Below are positions 9,401-16,324 of a DNA stretch of 64,000 nucleotides, one piece after another. The DNA lies in the NCBI GenBank assembly GCA_964598025.1, contig CAZRAU010000002.1, positions 22,828 to 86,827 on the forward strand, read 5' to 3'. The position numbers and the translations under genes are program-made. The DNA is from JALGWN01 sp964598025 (lineage in GTDB: Bacteria > Arandabacterota > Arandabacteria > Arandabacterales > Arandabacteraceae). The notes below the pieces were generated by a model. The model saw only the letters and a program-made list of their open reading frames with translations. It was not told the DNA's origin and did no database searches. Each line of letters starts with the position of its first letter. Position 1 is the stretch's first letter.

Positions 9401-9895
9401 TACTTCTCTGCAAGGGTTTTCAGGACGGGAACGGGGATCGGTGTAATACTGGCGGATGAGACCATCCAGGTTGAATTCGACAAGGCGGATAAGGCCCGCC
9501 GCTACGCCGAGCGAATCGTCGACAGCGTGCGGGAACCCATGCTTGTGCTCGACTCAGGCCTGCGAGTGATTTCGGCCAGTGCCGCGTTCTTCAGCGAGTT
9601 CGCCGCAAAGCCCCGGGAGACACTGGGCTTACAGATTCATGAGATCGGAAACGCGCTGTGGGATATACCCGAGCTGAGAGACAGGCTTGAAAAGACCCTG
9701 GCCTCAGGCCTGATTCTCAGGGACCTCGTCGTGGAGCGCGACTTGCCCGGGATCGGGAGAAGAAAGATGCTTCTCAATGGGCGTAGGCTGAAAATAGCCA
9801 AGGGTGAACCCGTAATGTTGTTGCTTACCATCGAGAATATCTCGGAAGACGCGCCCAGCCGGGCAAACGTCACGGATACCGCGTGTGATCGGTGA
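6497..9895 (+). CDS. CheB methylesterase-CheR methyltransferase-PAS fusion
   Basis: Large soluble protein of about 1132 residues. CheB comes first with its Ser-His-Asp set (GIGASAGG, IQHLAP, LSGTGSDG). CheR follows with its N-terminal helical domain and the SAM motif VPGCGTGEEAYS plus CRNVLIYL. A PAS-like region leads into a strongly periodic coiled coil built on SxNEELQ heptads (DNA about 8584-8727), then three more PAS domains. It ends after the last PAS with no histidine kinase domain. Related fusions in other bacteria couple receptor-type methylation to kinase signalling. Here the isolated PAS protein at 9935 and the hybrid kinase at 10643 are likely partners. ATG 6497 overlaps GTG 6494, behind AGGAAGG. 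Confidence 0.93.
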   Translation: MVAEKRKRKAKPTEPDRPRGKACGHGPKAKSCSPGTPSDEPVAIVGIGASAGGLEALEGFFDHLPPKSGIAYVVIQHLAPQHKSVMDAILSKHTGMRINRITSGMKAEPDNIYLNQPDKDVTIVNGLLCLAELEEPHGIRLPIDRFLRSLAADRGEKAVCVILSGTGSDGTQGLKAIKETGGMAMVQEKEQARYEGMPASALATGLVDFELPVEDMADEIMKFASHTYVRCQQAVTAPEEDMEGSFARIFSFIRSETGHDFSGYKRKTTQRRIERRMALHGIDAVDAYVTFLREDSNEVKALYRDMLITVTSFFREPEAFEVLEKTAVHELLDTREPDTALRVWVPGCGTGEEAYSIAILIAEHLAARKRHLEVQVFATDLDDGSIEYARAGVYPASIAADVKAKRLERFFVSVDGSWRIKRRIREMLVFAVQDLIKDPPFSNLDLISCRNVLIYLDGALQKEVLSLFHYVLRPGGYLFLGSAETIGGFGDRFETVDSKHRIYRRKEAIHGEVKPHGVPPFFERRGRYPLTGEPSSRSASDIRGLAHRAIIDKYTPPCVLINGRHEILYFHGDTDKYLASPAGEASLDILKMIRPEIRYKLSGALHSVSKGLETVVCDDLTVVHGCESVSLDLVVKPVEDLRGAPGMMLVVFEERRKPKPARRRAGRYKADHPEDSSATALQQELASTKEHLQAAIEELETSNEELRSANEELQSTNEELQSTNEELETAREELRSSNEELETVATEREHKIQTLSKAHDDLNNLLASTDIGTIFLDLELRIKFFTPPTTAIFNVIETDIGRPISDITTAAKYAGLDRDAREVLTTLTKKETEVQTTDGRWFTVKMLPYRTTDNVINGVVITFTDVTRIKRAREHLAISRVALAAFMESATDGMMLFDSEGNLIEMNSAALELFPRGIRKEDVTGESIAKVLGLIGQGDRAEDYYATLETGIPFIDGERQRHPRIAGRYFSARVFRTGTGIGVILADETIQVEFDKADKARRYAERIVDSVREPMLVLDSGLRVISASAAFFSEFAAKPRETLGLQIHEIGNALWDIPELRDRLEKTLASGLILRDLVVERDLPGIGRRKMLLNGRRLKIAKGEPVMLLLTIENISEDAPSRANVTDTACDR
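8584..8727 (+). repeat. 21-bp tandem coding repeat (coiled-coil heptads)
   Basis: Imperfect 21-base units encoding NEEL-centred heptads, about six in succession, within the CheB-CheR-PAS gene. The block gives the parallel coiled coil common to this fusion family. Near-identical units such as the two AGCTCCARTCGACCAATGAG stretches around 8630-8672 may promote length change by slippage. Confidence 0.75.
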
Positions 9896-9934
9896 CGGTA
9901 CGACGGCGTTGGCCGGTGTTCGGAGGTGAGCCGG

Positions 9935-10498
9935 ATGCAAAGAGAAAAGCGCAAGCCGCACAATGCTGACAAGCTCCGCAAGTTGGCCGAGGAGGAGGCC
10001 GGTCTGCCGGTAACCCGTCCGGTCGATGAGAGGCACGGCGATCTCGAGGAGCTTCTCTATGAGCTGCGGATTCATCAAGCCGAGCTTGAAATTCAGAACG
10101 AAGAGCTCCTTAGGGCGCAGGCGGAGCTTGAAAGCGCACGGGCCAAGTATCTGGACCTGTTTGAATCGGCGCCAATCGGCTATCTGGTGCTGGATTCGTC
10201 CGGCATGATCGTCGACGTTAACCTTGCGGGCAGGGCGATGTTGGGGCTGGACAAGCAGGCCGGGCTTGGGGCGAAGTTCGTCCGGTTAGTGGCCGGTGAT
10301 GATCGGGACCGGTTCTACCTGCATAGGATGAAGGTCATGACGACCGGAACGAGGGACACCTGCAGGCTCCGCCTGGTCGGAGAGGATGGTGCGGAGTTCG
10401 CGGCCCGGCTGGAGACTGTGCCGATTCTCGATGAGGATGGTTCCTGCACGCAGCTCCGTGTGGCGCTGCTGGACCTTAGCGGGGACCGGTCGAAGTAG
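9935..10498 (+). CDS. Stand-alone PAS-domain protein
   Basis: Protein of 187 residues. A charged N-terminal helix contains ELLYELRIHQAELEIQNEEL, a linker seen at the front of many PAS kinases, and is followed by one PAS domain (FESAPIGYLVLD). There is no kinase, receiver or enzyme domain. It may dimerise with, or sense a ligand for, a neighbouring kinase through the coiled coil. The start is ATG 9935 behind GGAGGTGA; a GTG at 9926 lies inside that site. It follows the CheB-CheR-PAS gene by 39 bases, so co-transcription is likely. Confidence 0.8.
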   Translation: MQREKRKPHNADKLRKLAEEEAGLPVTRPVDERHGDLEELLYELRIHQAELEIQNEELLRAQAELESARAKYLDLFESAPIGYLVLDSSGMIVDVNLAGRAMLGLDKQAGLGAKFVRLVAGDDRDRFYLHRMKVMTTGTRDTCRLRLVGEDGAEFAARLETVPILDEDGSCTQLRVALLDLSGDRSK

Positions 10499-10632
10499 CA
10501 TCGCCACACCCGTGGCGACGAAAGCCTTAGAGCGGCGTCATTCATCGCAACGCCACGGTAGGCAGCCAATTTCTCTTCCCACAGCCGGCATATCCATTCA
10601 AGTGTTGAGGTGCTTCGTCCGATGTAACTAGT

Positions 10633-10642
10633 GGAGGTCACT
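10633..10642 (+). promoter_or_regulatory. GGAGGTCACT extended ribosome-binding element
   Basis: Copy with one mismatch at the last base, abutting ATG 10643 of the hybrid kinase gene. It favours this start over the upstream in-frame codon at 10631. Confidence 0.6.
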
Positions 10643-13600
10643 ATGAGGAATGAGCATAAGCTCATTTGGTATCCCATATCGGCCGGTCTGCTGATAGTTA
10701 TTTCGCACGCCCTGATCCGACTGGGCTTCCACTTCGCCGCAGGAGCATTCTTCCGGGCTGTTATTACAGGTCTTGAGGTCGGCGCGGGCCTGCTGTTTAT
10801 CGGTGTGGCGCTTGCCGTCATCATTCGCCGGCATCGTGCTGCTCGGGACCTCGTCGAACGCGGGTCCGGGGATGAGTTGGCTTGGCTATCGCAGGTCTTC
10901 GACATGACTACGGAGAGCGTATTCATCACCAACCTCGACCGGGTGATCATCGACGTCAACCGGGCCGCGCTGGAAGCAAGCGGGCGGAGTGGCAAGTCGG
11001 AGCTGGTCGGAAGAGATGTTCTTGATATCCTCGTGCCGGAGGACCGGGAGCCGGCTAAGGGCGCGTTCGAGAAGGTGGTGGAAGACGGCCATTTGACGGA
11101 ACGCGGCTTCAGGGTCCTGAGGCCGGACGGGGAACGCGTTGAGGTCGAAGCGAGCGTGTCCCTGATCAGAGACCCACAGGGCTATGCGGGGGGATTCGTA
11201 GGCATTGCGCGGGATCTGCACCTGCTCAGAGAGCGAGAAAGCCAGTTGTTGGACTCGGAGCGCCGCTTCAGAACCCTGTTTGATAGCGCCACGGACGGGC
11301 TGTTGGTGGCAGACACCGATACCAAGATGCTGATCATGGCCAACCGGAGAATCTGTGAGATGCTGGGTTACACCCAGGCCGAGCTGCTGGCCCTGGGCGT
11401 CGAAGACATACATCCGGCGAAAGACCTGCCGCGGGTGTTCCAAGTGTTCGGCGATCAGGTCGCAGGTCGGCGTTCTTTCGCGGCGGAACTGCCCCTCAAG
11501 CGAAAAGACGGCAGTGTCATTCATGCCGACGTCAACTCCTCGATGATGACGCTGGACGGCAGTCCGCGCCTGCTCGGTATCTTCAGGGACGCAACCGAAC
11601 GGATGGCAGCCGATGAGGTGCTCCGCGGGCGAACTCACGAGCTAGCCGAGAGAGTCAAGGAACTCGACTGTATGAACATGGCCTCGCGCCTCATGTCCGC
11701 ACAGGAGAAGTCCACGGAAGAGATTCTCGCCGAATTGGTCCGGCTTGTGCCTGCGGCGTTGCAATACCCGGATAAGGCCTGCGGCATGGTCTCGGTAGAC
11801 GGGGAGAATTACAGCACGCCCGGCTTTGTGGAAACCGGCAATGCAATATCGGCCATCATACGTGTGTCAAGGATGGCCAAGGGAAGATTGCTGGTTTGTT
11901 ACGCCGGCACGTTTGACTCTGGCGAAGGCGATGGCGGCGCGTTCCTGAAAGAGGAGCAGCAGCTCATTGAAACGCTGGCCCTTGAAATAGGGAAGTTCCT
12001 GGAGCGAAGGGCGGTGAAAGCGGCCCTGGTGGCGAGTGAGGAGAAATACCGGCTGCTCGTCGACAACCAGACCGATCTTGTGGTCAAAGTCGATACGGAG
12101 GGCAGGTTCCTGTTCGCAAGCCGATCCTACTGCGAGATGTTCGGCAAGACCGAGGACGAGCTTTTGGGGCGGAAATTCATGCCTTTGGTACACGAAGATG
12201 ATAGGGACGCCACAGTCAGGGAGATGGAACGCCTTTATAAGGCGCCGTTCACCTGCTATGCAGAACAGCGTTCGATGACTAAGGATGGATGGCGGTGGCT
12301 GGCATGGGCGTACAAGGCGATAGTCGGTGAAGACGGCAAGATCGAGGCGGTAGTGGGTGTGGGCCGGGACGTGAGCGGGCGCAAGGCCGCGGAACAGGCA
12401 CTTTATCGCTCCGAGCACGAACTCAAAGTCAGAAACGAGATTGCCGACATCTTCCTCACGGTCCCTGATGATAAAATGTATGAGCGGGTTCTAGGGGCGG
12501 TTCTCAAGGCTGCCGGGAGCAGACGTGGTTGCTTCGCTGTCATGGACGAATCCAGGAGGCTGATCTGTGCTCCGGGAGTGATCGATGCCAGGGACATCTT
12601 CGTACGCACGCAATGCAGCAACGTCCTCACCGAGGACCAGTGGCTGGAGGCATGGGGAGACCTGTTCAGAGACGGCAAAGCCGTCGTCCTCGACGGTCCC
12701 CTGGATCTGTCCGGATCTCTATTGAATGCTCAGAGGGGCATGGCCGCTCCGCTTGTCCATCAAAAGGCACCTGTCGGACTTCTCCTGGTTGCCGACAAGC
12801 CCAGCGACTACACCGAAGACGATCGGACGTTGCTTGAGACGATCGGCAAGAAAATCGCGCCCATTCTCGCGGCCCGGCTCGAACGGGATACGGAGGAGCG
12901 AGGGCGCCTTGCAACGGAAGCGGAAAGAGAGCAACTACAATCCCAGCTCGTACAATCCCAGAAGATAGAAGCCATAGGCATCCTGGCCGGGGGTGTTGCC
13001 CATGACTTTAACAATATTCTCTCCTCGGTACAGGGGCATTGCGAGCTGGCGATGCTGAAGGCAGGTGAAGGCTCCCGGCTTGAACACGATCTCAAGCAGG
13101 TCGGGAATGCTGCGGCCCGCGGCGCTGCGCTGACACGCAAGCTGCTGCTCTTCAGCCGCAAGCACCCAATGGAAGTATCGCTTCTGGACATCAACGAAGT
13201 GGTCACGGACATGCACGAGATGCTCGATCGCTTGATCGGCGAGGATATCACTGTTGAAAACCGGCTTGGCGATGACATCTGGACAGTCCGGGGAGACAGG
13301 ACCGGTATCGAACAGGTGATAATGAACCTGGCCGTGAACGCAAGGGACGCCATGCCGGCGGGGGGGGCAATAGAGATATCCACTGAGAACGTGGAGGTGG
13401 ACTCGACGACGAGCCCGCCTTCACCCGACGGCAAACGCGGGAAGTACGTCTGCCTGAAGGTGAGCGACAACGGCACGGGAATGGACAGAAAGACCGTCGA
13501 GCGGATTTTCGAACCGTTTTACACCACCAAGGAGATGGATAGCGGAACCGGGCTTGGGCTCTCGGTAGTCCACGGCATCGTCAAGCACCATGGAGGTTGG

Positions 13601-14122
13601 ATTGACGTCAAGAGCACTCGCGGTCAGGGAAGCACCTTCAGAGTGTACCTGGCCGCGACCGGGCGCCCTGCGGAATCCCGCCCGAAGGAAAGCGGTTCGC
13701 TCGATGCATACAAAGGGAGCGGGGAACGGGTCCTGGTCGTGGAGGACGAGGATCCTGTCCGAGAATTGGTCATCGAAGTCCTTGAAACCAACGGCTACAA
13801 AACGACACAGGCAGCCGGCGTCAAGGAAGCTCTAGCCATCTTCGAAGGCGCGGCCGGCAACTTCGACCTGGTGGTGAGCGATGTTGTCCTGGGAGACGGC
13901 ACCGGGGTCGACCTGATCGCGGAGGTGCTGTCGCAGAAACCGGAAGTCAAGTGCCTGCTCAACAGCGGCTACACCGACGAGAAGTCCCAATGGCCGGAAA
14001 TACGTGACCGGGGATACAATTTCCTGCACAAGCCGTTTACCGTCATCGCCTTGCTCCGCGCGGTGAAGGCGGCCCTGGCAAGCGAGGAAAAGACCCCTTC
14101 CATGACTGCCTCCGTGCCTTAA
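10643..14122 (+). CDS. Membrane multi-PAS/GAF hybrid histidine kinase
   Basis: Protein of 1159 residues. Two transmembrane helices (about 8-30 and 38-62) are followed by two PAS domains (about 80-325), a GAF-like domain (about 340-455, with ALQYP, STPGF and LKEEQQLIE), a third PAS (465-585) and a classical GAF (600-745). The HisKA region carries His787 in GGVAHDFNN. HATPase has LAVNARDAMP, SDNGTGMD and GTGLGLSV, and a C-terminal receiver has VEDEDP, Asp in VVSDVVLG, Thr replaced by Ser in LLNSGY, and Lys in LHKPF. All kinase residues are intact. The first residues MRNEHKLI echo MRDEYKFI of the kinase at 16325, and the two GAF types match the 15721 and 16325 proteins, which points to duplication. 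Confidence 0.92.
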   Translation: MRNEHKLIWYPISAGLLIVISHALIRLGFHFAAGAFFRAVITGLEVGAGLLFIGVALAVIIRRHRAARDLVERGSGDELAWLSQVFDMTTESVFITNLDRVIIDVNRAALEASGRSGKSELVGRDVLDILVPEDREPAKGAFEKVVEDGHLTERGFRVLRPDGERVEVEASVSLIRDPQGYAGGFVGIARDLHLLRERESQLLDSERRFRTLFDSATDGLLVADTDTKMLIMANRRICEMLGYTQAELLALGVEDIHPAKDLPRVFQVFGDQVAGRRSFAAELPLKRKDGSVIHADVNSSMMTLDGSPRLLGIFRDATERMAADEVLRGRTHELAERVKELDCMNMASRLMSAQEKSTEEILAELVRLVPAALQYPDKACGMVSVDGENYSTPGFVETGNAISAIIRVSRMAKGRLLVCYAGTFDSGEGDGGAFLKEEQQLIETLALEIGKFLERRAVKAALVASEEKYRLLVDNQTDLVVKVDTEGRFLFASRSYCEMFGKTEDELLGRKFMPLVHEDDRDATVREMERLYKAPFTCYAEQRSMTKDGWRWLAWAYKAIVGEDGKIEAVVGVGRDVSGRKAAEQALYRSEHELKVRNEIADIFLTVPDDKMYERVLGAVLKAAGSRRGCFAVMDESRRLICAPGVIDARDIFVRTQCSNVLTEDQWLEAWGDLFRDGKAVVLDGPLDLSGSLLNAQRGMAAPLVHQKAPVGLLLVADKPSDYTEDDRTLLETIGKKIAPILAARLERDTEERGRLATEAEREQLQSQLVQSQKIEAIGILAGGVAHDFNNILSSVQGHCELAMLKAGEGSRLEHDLKQVGNAAARGAALTRKLLLFSRKHPMEVSLLDINEVVTDMHEMLDRLIGEDITVENRLGDDIWTVRGDRTGIEQVIMNLAVNARDAMPAGGAIEISTENVEVDSTTSPPSPDGKRGKYVCLKVSDNGTGMDRKTVERIFEPFYTTKEMDSGTGLGLSVVHGIVKHHGGWIDVKSTRGQGSTFRVYLAATGRPAESRPKESGSLDAYKGSGERVLVVEDEDPVRELVIEVLETNGYKTTQAAGVKEALAIFEGAAGNFDLVVSDVVLGDGTGVDLIAEVLSQKPEVKCLLNSGYTDEKSQWPEIRDRGYNFLHKPFTVIALLRAVKAALASEEKTPSMTASVP

Positions 14123-14669
14123 CCTACCGCCGGGAACTGCCTGTCGCAAGTCGCAAAGCACCGGGATAGAATCTTCTTGAGGAATGCGACCTCTTTCAAC
14201 TAAAGACATCGGGAGGAGTGTCGATATATACAGATGGAGGTCACCAGATGGTTCAGTCGGAAGTCTTAGGACTAAGCAGTATCCCTGGGAAGCTCAGTGG
14301 GCAGAGATCGAATTCTCACGTGCCCCTCGCTCCCGCCGATTCGTCGGGCCGGACAGTCCACCCTCTCCTCGCGGGAGCGGCCTGTTGCCCCCCGGCTATC
14401 CTGGCCTGCGAATCACTCTGTCCGTCGCCCCCGTCTCGTCAGGGAATCCGGCGCCTCTCCTTATGCACACCAGGCTCCCCGGAGACGGTACCCCCGTGGG
14501 TGTGGCAGCCGACTGGTGAAGTTGAAGACTCCCTTCTGGCGAACCTCGCCAAGGGGGTGGGGTCCCGAAGAGCACACATTCGCGGAAGCGGGCGGCGATG
14601 TCCGACCGCTCCCTATTGGGACAACGTTGGACCCCGCCCATCCCCAACCTATATGCGATGGCTACACAC
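14123..14669 (+). promoter_or_regulatory. Long upstream region of the diguanylate cyclase gene
   Basis: This stretch of about 550 bases lies before the GGDEF gene. It contains one exact GGAGGTCACC at 14236-14245 followed after 2 bases by ATG 14248. The open frame from there ends exactly at the start of the cyclase. I do not recognise a c-di-GMP or other riboswitch, and no clear -35/-10 pair was found. Confidence 0.4.
14236..14245 (+). promoter_or_regulatory. GGAGGTCACC extended ribosome-binding element
   Basis: Exact copy, 2 bases before ATG 14248, more than 400 bases ahead of the nearest recognisable gene. Confidence 0.55.
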
Positions 14670-14673
14670 ATGA
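14248..14673 (+). other. Possible leader ORF upstream of the diguanylate cyclase
   Basis: An open frame of 141 codons begins right behind a GGAGGTCACC element. Its TGA overlaps the ATG of the cyclase gene at 14670 (ATGA), an arrangement typical of translational coupling. The protein is rich in Pro, Ser, Cys and Arg and resembles no family, and its composition looks like translated non-coding DNA. I regard the translation signal as real but the product as doubtful; it may be a regulatory upstream ORF rather than a functional protein. Confidence 0.3.
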
Positions 14674-15581
14674 AAGTATTGATCATAGACGATAGCCCCG
14701 ATGCCATGATGATCGCAAAAGCCCGGTTGGCCGGCGAAGATATCGAGATCCTGTGTGCCGACGGCGGGCGCAGCGGCCTTGCTATTGCCGAACAGGAGAA
14801 ACCGGACGCGATCCTTCTGGATCTGGACATGCCGGACATGTCGGGATTCGATGTCTGCCGGGCGCTCAAGTCCCACCTTGAGCTCAACATGATCCCTATC
14901 GTCTTCCTGTCCGGGTCAGGCAGCCCGGAGGACAAGATAAAAGGTCTCAACCTTGGGGCCGTGGACTATGTGACGAAGCCTTTTGACGCATTCGAACTCA
15001 AGGCGCGGGTCAGGGCCGTGCTGAGAACCAAGCGTCTGCAGGATCTCCTCGTTGAGCAAGCCCGGATCGACCCGCTGACGGGGTTGCCTAACCGCCGAGC
15101 GTTCACCGAAAAGCTCGGGCAGGAGTGGGCCAGAGTGAACCGGCACCAGGTGGCGATGTCTTTAATCATGGCCGACATCGACACCTTCAAAGCTCTGAAC
15201 GATACCTACGGCCACCAGGTGGGCGACGAAGTCTTGCAGGAAGTTGCAGCCAGGATCCGGCAGTCATGCCGGGTCAATGACATGTCCGCACGGTACGGTG
15301 GCGAGGAGTTTGTTATTGTCGCCCCCGACACAGTCGCGGTGGGGGCTTTCCGGCTCGCCGAGAGGTGCCGCCGTGCTGTGGAAGGCATCCGCCTGAAGGT
15401 TGACGGCTCGACGGTGTGTCCCACGGCAAGCTTCGGTGTCGCCGACGCGGACCAGGCGGATTCACCGGAGGCGTTGATCAGGCTGGCCGATGACGCCCTT
15501 TATCGGGCGAAAGCCGCGGGTCGTAATCGTGTGGAATGTTCCGGTCCTGTACCCCACGAGGCACATGCCGAAGCCCTATAG
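14670..15581 (+). CDS. PleD-like response regulator diguanylate cyclase (receiver-GGDEF)
   Basis: Protein of 303 residues. The receiver has IDDSPD, acceptor Asp in LLDLDMPDMSG, Ser in FLSGSG and Lys in VTKPFD. The GGDEF domain starts at DPLTGLPNRR and has the active-site loop RYGGEEF. RVND lies five residues before GGEEF, the RxxD inhibitory site for c-di-GMP feedback. It should make c-di-GMP from two GTP when phosphorylated. The start is 14670 (MKVLIIDD) or 14658 (MATHMKV); neither has a strong ribosome site, which fits coupling to the upstream frame. It is the obvious link between this kinase cluster and exopolysaccharide control, though no c-di-GMP receptor domain was seen in the polysaccharide locus. 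Confidence 0.92.
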   Translation: MKVLIIDDSPDAMMIAKARLAGEDIEILCADGGRSGLAIAEQEKPDAILLDLDMPDMSGFDVCRALKSHLELNMIPIVFLSGSGSPEDKIKGLNLGAVDYVTKPFDAFELKARVRAVLRTKRLQDLLVEQARIDPLTGLPNRRAFTEKLGQEWARVNRHQVAMSLIMADIDTFKALNDTYGHQVGDEVLQEVAARIRQSCRVNDMSARYGGEEFVIVAPDTVAVGAFRLAERCRRAVEGIRLKVDGSTVCPTASFGVADADQADSPEALIRLADDALYRAKAAGRNRVECSGPVPHEAHAEAL

Positions 15582-15710
15582 GCAGTCCGCCCTCCCTGCG
15601 GGCACACCATAAGCGCATCACCACCGAGCCGTCGGTCCGGGGATCCGGCCGGACTGCATCACGCGATTTACACTTAAACCCGAATGTCACCGGTGCCGAT
15701 ATGAATACAT

Positions 15711-15720
15711 GGAGGTCACC
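15711..15720 (+). promoter_or_regulatory. GGAGGTCACC extended ribosome-binding element
   Basis: Exact copy abutting ATG 15721 of the membrane GAF protein. Confidence 0.65.
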
Positions 15721-16323
15721 ATGTTATTCAGACTGAGAATTGCCGCGTATGCGTGTATTGCGTGCGTGCTCATCGTAACACACTTTCTTGCCGCGGTGCG
15801 CCTCCACGGTGTTGGCGGCAATCTGTCGAGCGTGTTGTACGCAGCCCCGGGTATCGCGGCATTCATTCTGCTGTCCATAGTCATACACCGTGTGACACCC
15901 ACCGGAGTGTCCACAGCCGGCCGCGTTGCCCAAAGGATGAAAGGGTTACACTGTCTCTACCAGGTCTCAGCGGTCATGGCGAGGGAGCAGGGATTGGTCG
16001 AGACCCTGCAGCAGGTAGTCGATCTGATTCCGCCCGCCATGCAGTATCCGGGCAGCGCCCAAGCCAGGATAACATGCGCAGGGATGAACTTCAATACGTC
16101 AGGGTTTGTTGAGACGGAGTGGGGGATTTCGTCTGAAATAAAGGTGGGTGGGAGACCGGTCGGCTCGCTTCAAGCCTGCTATGCAGCGGAACGCCCGGAG
16201 ACCGAGCGCGGCCCCTTCCTTGAGTATGAAGAACTGCTTATCAAGGCTCTTGCCGCTGAGGCAGGAGCATTCATCGAACAATATCAGGCTGCAGAGTCGC
16301 CGAGACTGCGACAGCGGGTGTAA
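15721..16323 (+). CDS. Membrane-anchored GAF-like sensor protein without output domain
   Basis: Protein of 200 residues with two transmembrane helices (about 5-25 and 40-60). A GAF-like domain follows (about 75-190) with the signature PPAMQYP, TSGFVET, VGSL and FLEYEELLIKALA. The same domain occurs in the kinases at 10643 and 19654. The protein ends where a kinase would continue. The next gene starts 1 base after its TAA and encodes membrane helices, a different GAF, an ATPase and a receiver. Together the two genes mirror the architecture of the 10643 kinase, so this looks like the detached sensor half of a split paralogue. It may work as a subunit with the downstream protein. Confidence 0.8.
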   Translation: MLFRLRIAAYACIACVLIVTHFLAAVRLHGVGGNLSSVLYAAPGIAAFILLSIVIHRVTPTGVSTAGRVAQRMKGLHCLYQVSAVMAREQGLVETLQQVVDLIPPAMQYPGSAQARITCAGMNFNTSGFVETEWGISSEIKVGGRPVGSLQACYAAERPETERGPFLEYEELLIKALAAEAGAFIEQYQAAESPRLRQRV

Positions 16324-16324
16324 C

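Noticed and set aside
14520..14660. Possible riboswitch upstream of the diguanylate cyclase
   Set aside because: No match to the conserved core of c-di-GMP, cobalamin or other riboswitches could be made by eye.
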